From contig WPIO01000014.1 in NCBI GenBank assembly GCA_009760855.2, forward strand, positions 3,404,501 through 3,464,500: 60,000 nucleotides of DNA, in the 5' to 3' direction. Made by a program: the position numbers and the translations under genes. Each line of letters starts with the position of its first letter. The stretch's first letter is position 1. Positions 32,795 to 60,000 of the stretch are shown here, piece after piece. The notes below the pieces were generated by a model. The model made no database searches, was not told the origin of the DNA, and worked only from the letters and a program-made list of their open reading frames with translations. The DNA comes from Cristatella mucedo (Eukaryota > Bryozoa > Phylactolaemata > Cristatellidae).

Positions 32795-33469
32795 GAATGT
32801 TGTCGATGCAGGAGTACTAAGGGTAAATGTCGAGAAAACACTGAGAGTCCGCGATTTCAGAATATAAAGTCAATGACGTCTGGTGTCATGTATAACTCAA
32901 TTTATCGATACTAAATCCGAAATGAGCAACTGTCGTGGTGTAAAAGGAGAACTGAACACACATTTGAAATCGCACGTTAATCCGTGCAGCATTGGCTGAG
33001 TTGTGGATTGTAGATGACAAAATGTTGCACTCCGTATGACACCGAGTTTTAATGAATGCATGGCGCTGCATGACATGCAGAACACGAGTTTCTGCTTCAC
33101 CTTCAAACCCCAGCCTACTTCACTGAGTATATGCTAGTTTCTTAGGAATTTTACTCGGTAATTGCACAAGTTCGGATCCTTCCAATATCCCGGCGTCAAT
33201 AGTCGAACATAACCAAACACCAAGCAGCACTGCTCCTTGAATCAATAAATCGCTCTTATCACGCAACCGTAGCAGCAGTATCGCATCATGACGGAAGCAA
33301 TTGGGCCGAGGTTCAGTATTTACGACATGGTTCGGAGAAAATAAATACATCTGCAGCGGTGTCAGTTTATTAGTGCTAGCCCAAGTATTCGTCACACTAG
33401 AAGTGAATATAGGAGTTAATGACACTAGCTGAGAGTACTCGACAAGTTTGCACCTCTGGCTACGCGAAC
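32795..33469. other. Unassigned stretch
   Basis: No exon or recognised repeat. An open frame on the minus strand (33120-33578) overlaps the start of the plus-strand LINE and is most likely a shadow. Confidence 0.25.
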
Positions 33470-34695
33470 TTGGGTGCCCTCGCCCAGACGGCCTATTGTT
33501 TACCGCAGACAATAAACTAGCTAGGTCTACGAAGCGCATACTTGAAAAAGCATACAAAAGATCCGGACTACTTGTCAATCGACAGGCAAGCGAGGATCGT
33601 AGGCCTGTAGATCGTATTAATCGATCCTAGCACAGGCCAAGTCTAACTTCTATAAAAAAAAATTGTTCAACTACAGATGGACAATCCAAAAATGCTGACG
33701 TTGACGATCAACCGTCTCTTTAACCTCTCCCAGATTAGCTCCTTACCTAGTAATCCTTGTGACGATCTAGCTGATTGCTTCTCTAGCTTCTTTGTCAAGA
33801 AAATAGACAAGATCAGGAAATCCATCCCTAGTGTGGCAGCATCCCCCTGGAATCGTGTCCCTCAATTCCATGCACCATCTCAATGTGTACATTCAAGGCC
33901 ACTAGTGACCTGGTCCTGAAGTTCATATCCCAATCAAGGAAGACAACTCGTCATCTAGACCCTATTCTCACTGTCCTGATTCTACGACGAAGATTTTTGA
34001 ATGAGTTGTGGCAGATCAGCGTAACCTATACATTGAACCTTCATACCTAGCTAGTAAGCTCCAGTCTGGTTTTTAGCTTGTGTAATAATAGATTCAGCTA
34101 ATATATAATATAATATAATATAGTAGATAATACAGCTTAATACTCCACAGATTCGGCATTGCTTCGAATGCATATTCTTAGGCTTGCAGACTTCGGTAAT
34201 CTCTACTTGCTTTGCTCGATCGTGATGGCTCTGGCCTACCTGTCGGATCTACTCCCCCACCAGGCTAAGAATCGTACCACCCGCTTTTCGCAATCCAATC
34301 GTTTACCTACACCTCGTACAAGCCTCAAATCCTTTGGAGACCGGGCCTTTAGTTCGTATGCTCCCAAAGCCTGGAACTCACTTCCGACTGGCATCATGAC
34401 ATCCCGTGACTTGACCACATAAAAAGAAGCTAAACGCATCTATTTATCACAGCATTTTGGAGAGTCCACATGACTCGTCCTTGATGCCTATTCGTGGTGA
34501 CACAGTGCATGCTGCCATTAATCTATTTGGATGGTGATCCTGTGCATGTCACCTCAAACGATCTTATGCTTGTTGTCATTAAACATGCGTCCACTAACCA
34601 TTCAATCATGCTTGCAGCAAATGTAAAGCACCTAGAGAGAGGTTGAGTTCTCTGAGGGCACTTTATCAAGTGCATTATTATTATTATTATTATTA
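33470..34695 (+). mobile_element. Plus-strand LINE-A copy with an internal deletion
   Basis: This carries regions missing from the other copies: the linker after the endonuclease (LARSTKRILEKAYKRSGLLV, then CDDLADCFSSFFVKKIDKIR at about 33755-33815) and early reverse transcriptase (TSDLVLKFISQSRKTTRHLD-like, QSGF near 34065). It then jumps at about 34080-34220 to the C terminus (YLSDLLPHQAKNRTTRFSQS, FGDRAFSSYAPKAWNSLPTG) and ends in the standard tail and (ATT)n at 34672-34698. Most of the palm, including the catalytic box, is deleted. Confidence 0.8.
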
Positions 34696-34699
34696 TTAT

Positions 34700-34782
34700 G
34701 CCTCCTTTGCAGCAAATGTCAAGTGCCTAGAAAGAGACTGGGTTATCTGAGGACGCTGTAACAAATTTATTATTATTATTAA
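34700..34782 (+). mobile_element. Second LINE-A tail, in tandem
   Basis: Directly after the (ATT)n of the preceding copy, another tail (TTTGCAGCAAATGTCAAGTG, CCTAGAAAGAGACTGGG) ends in a second (ATT)n. It is either a separate short insertion at the microsatellite or a tail duplication. Confidence 0.7.
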
Positions 34783-35338
34783 GCCTGATCATGACAATCT
34801 CGATGCATAACTCTCTTTAGAAGCCAACAATACAAGGACTTTTCACTTGGAGTGCTCACATAACGCTTCTTGCCTCTGCTGCTGGCTTGCATTCGAGATT
34901 ACACGATTGCTACTATCGTGGATAACCAATAAATAAAAAGTAAATAAATTGCTTGGCAGAGCCAATTCTACCAGAGAGCACTAACTCACACGGTCCTGTT
35001 TGTTCCTCATCTCGATTCATTCTACAAACTAACTAGTTCACGATTATTCCTTTTTACTACCTCTAGCTCATCATTCCTTTGCTTTGGCAGACTGTCAACC
35101 TTCAGGGTCTCATACAAGGTGAGATCGAAACAGTATTGCATTTGAAGAGAAAACCTGGCCAACGAAAAGGTTACACATAAAAATTAAAATACTACAGCAG
35201 CCCTTGATTCTAATACACCAGGGCTGCATTCATGTTTTAAACTGCACATGGCTGCTGGCACGGAGACCGTGTACATAGTGTGCATACCACTCTGCTGCTT
35301 GTCCACAACTTGCACAAGACAGTTTCTGATGGTGACAG
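34783..35338. other. Intergenic stretch downstream of DARS1
   Basis: No coding or repeat signal was recognised. It separates the DARS1 transcript end from the LINE cluster to its left. Confidence 0.3.
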
Positions 35339-35344
35339 TTTATT
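35339..35344 (-). terminator. DARS1 polyadenylation signal
   Basis: On the minus strand an AATAAA hexamer (GCAATAAACTGTC) lies about 160 bases after the DARS1 stop codon. It is the first such hexamer met downstream and gives a short 3' UTR. It is a candidate by position only. Confidence 0.55.
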
Positions 35345-35502
35345 GCAATAGCGAAGCTTGAAGTATATGCCAAAGAGTATTGAATGGACATAAGGCATCT
35401 CCTCTGCTCACGATGCCTCTGCTGTAGATGTGCACACAACTATGGTACCATGTCTGTGCAGTCTTAGTTACCATCAGGTTTGCTGGCCTGCAGTGCAGCT
35501 GC

Positions 35503-59145
<23,643 letters not shown>

Positions 59146-59489
59146 CTAAAAAAAATAAACTTGTTAACACAAACACCACAAAAATGGACAGATATTGTGA
59201 ATGAGCCAGTCGTGTTGCATTGTCAAGTTACAGTGATTATGACTAATTGCTGCTCACGAGGACCTGAGAGGAAGTTGTTCAACCTGCCAGCAAACCATTT
59301 CATGTGAACATATAATTATTTTACAGAGTATTGCACATCCAAGCCAAAAGTTATAAGACAGCCGGAGAATATGCCTCGGTGATTATATCTCACAGCGCTC
59401 CAGAATAGCTGACGAAGTTGTCGGGCTAATCTTTCCCAAGAGTCTGCCTTGCTTCGGAGAAGCTCGAGTGCCTCTTGCTTGTTTTGCAT

Positions 59490-60000
59490 GTTGATAAAAC
59501 CCCTCTTGCTTGTTTTGCTTGACCTTTCGGCAGCGTTTGATAAATTGATCACCAAGTCCTTCTCGAGCACCTTCAGAACGTTGATGCAAATGAGCAACAA
59601 TCATCCATGGAGCCTCTAAAGTGCAAGGTACCACAGGGCTCTGTACTTGGTCCACTTCTTTTCACAATTTATACACGCCTTCCTACCTATCTAGGCTTTC
59701 ATTTCTATGCAGATGACATAGCCGTACCTGCACTCTGATCACTCCAAGTATTCCAGCATGTCCAACTCTAATAACTTCCTTGCTGAATGTATTGCTGACA
59801 TTTGCACTTGGATGGGCAGCTAACTTACTCAAATTGAATGAAGGTAAAAACCAACTTACTAGTTATAAGCAAACCTAGTGACTCAAGAAATTGGAAAACT
59901 TAAAATGGGCCCTGGCACCATATCTCCTGTAGCATCTGCACGAAGTCTGGATGTCCTGATCTTAAGTGACCTTTCACTAGACGACCACATAGATCATAGT
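59490..60000 (+). mobile_element. LINE-A reverse transcriptase fragment running off the window
   Basis: Plus strand, several frames: [13 protein letters not shown]-type sequence (about 59505-59540), [20 protein letters not shown] (59617-59676), FYADDI (the catalytic box, intact), KTNLLVISKPSD, and the LSLDDHI-like end at 59970-59990. Stops and frameshifts break it. It continues past 60000. It lies in the DARS1 intron upstream of the exon at 59145. Confidence 0.75.

Overview
This is eukaryotic (metazoan) DNA: coding sequence sits in short exons with GT/AG junctions, there are no bacterial-style operons, and much of the rest is interspersed repeats and microsatellites. The gene set (an AA15 lytic polysaccharide monooxygenase, a GATAD1-type chromatin protein, cytosolic aspartyl-tRNA synthetase), a CR1/L2-type LINE with a partner tRNA-SINE, Tc1 elements and an invertebrate-style LTR retrotransposon point to an invertebrate, probably an arthropod or mollusc. 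I cannot fix the phylum from this window.

Three genes could be spliced by hand. (1) A GATAD1 orthologue, minus strand, 6374 down to 3356, four exons, 284 aa, complete. (2) A secreted AA15 copper monooxygenase, plus strand, 23098 to 31614, four exons, 279 aa, complete, with a TATA box and an added C-terminal cysteine-rich module. (3) Cytosolic aspartyl-tRNA synthetase (DARS1), minus strand, ten exons from 59145 down to 35503. They encode the C-terminal 357 residues including the class II catalytic core; the 5' exons lie beyond the right edge. The genes look functionally unrelated. A fourth, weak candidate is a single exon at 108-191.

Most other sequence is mobile. A CR1/L2-like LINE ('LINE-A') is present as at least ten reverse-transcriptase-bearing pieces and many short 3' tails ending in (ATT)n. 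A tRNA-derived SINE ('SINE1') carries the same 3' tail, and a second tRNA-derived SINE ('SINE2') has an unrelated tail. A second LINE family lies at 37380-39110. There are two dead Tc1/mariner copies, a decayed LTR retrotransposon with gag to integrase (about 11200-14500), isolated LTR-like insertions, and three short hAT elements whose ends closely resemble the vertebrate SPIN/Charlie-type families. Several insertions are nested (LTR in LINE, SINE in LINE, LINE tail in Tc1, LTR in hAT), so relative ages can be read.

Layout: 1-3.3 kb unassigned; 3.3-6.4 kb GATAD1 with a LINE/SINE nest in its last intron; 6.9-8.6 kb LINE with nested LTR and SINE; 9.1-10.3 kb Tc1; 10.8-15.5 kb LTR retroelement; 15.5-20.4 kb LINEs, a CpG-rich block, a hairpin and a hAT element; 20.4-23 kb unassigned; 23.1-31.6 kb the monooxygenase gene; 31.8-34.8 kb LINE remnants; 35.3-59.1 kb DARS1 with repeat-filled introns; 59.5-60 kb the start of another LINE.
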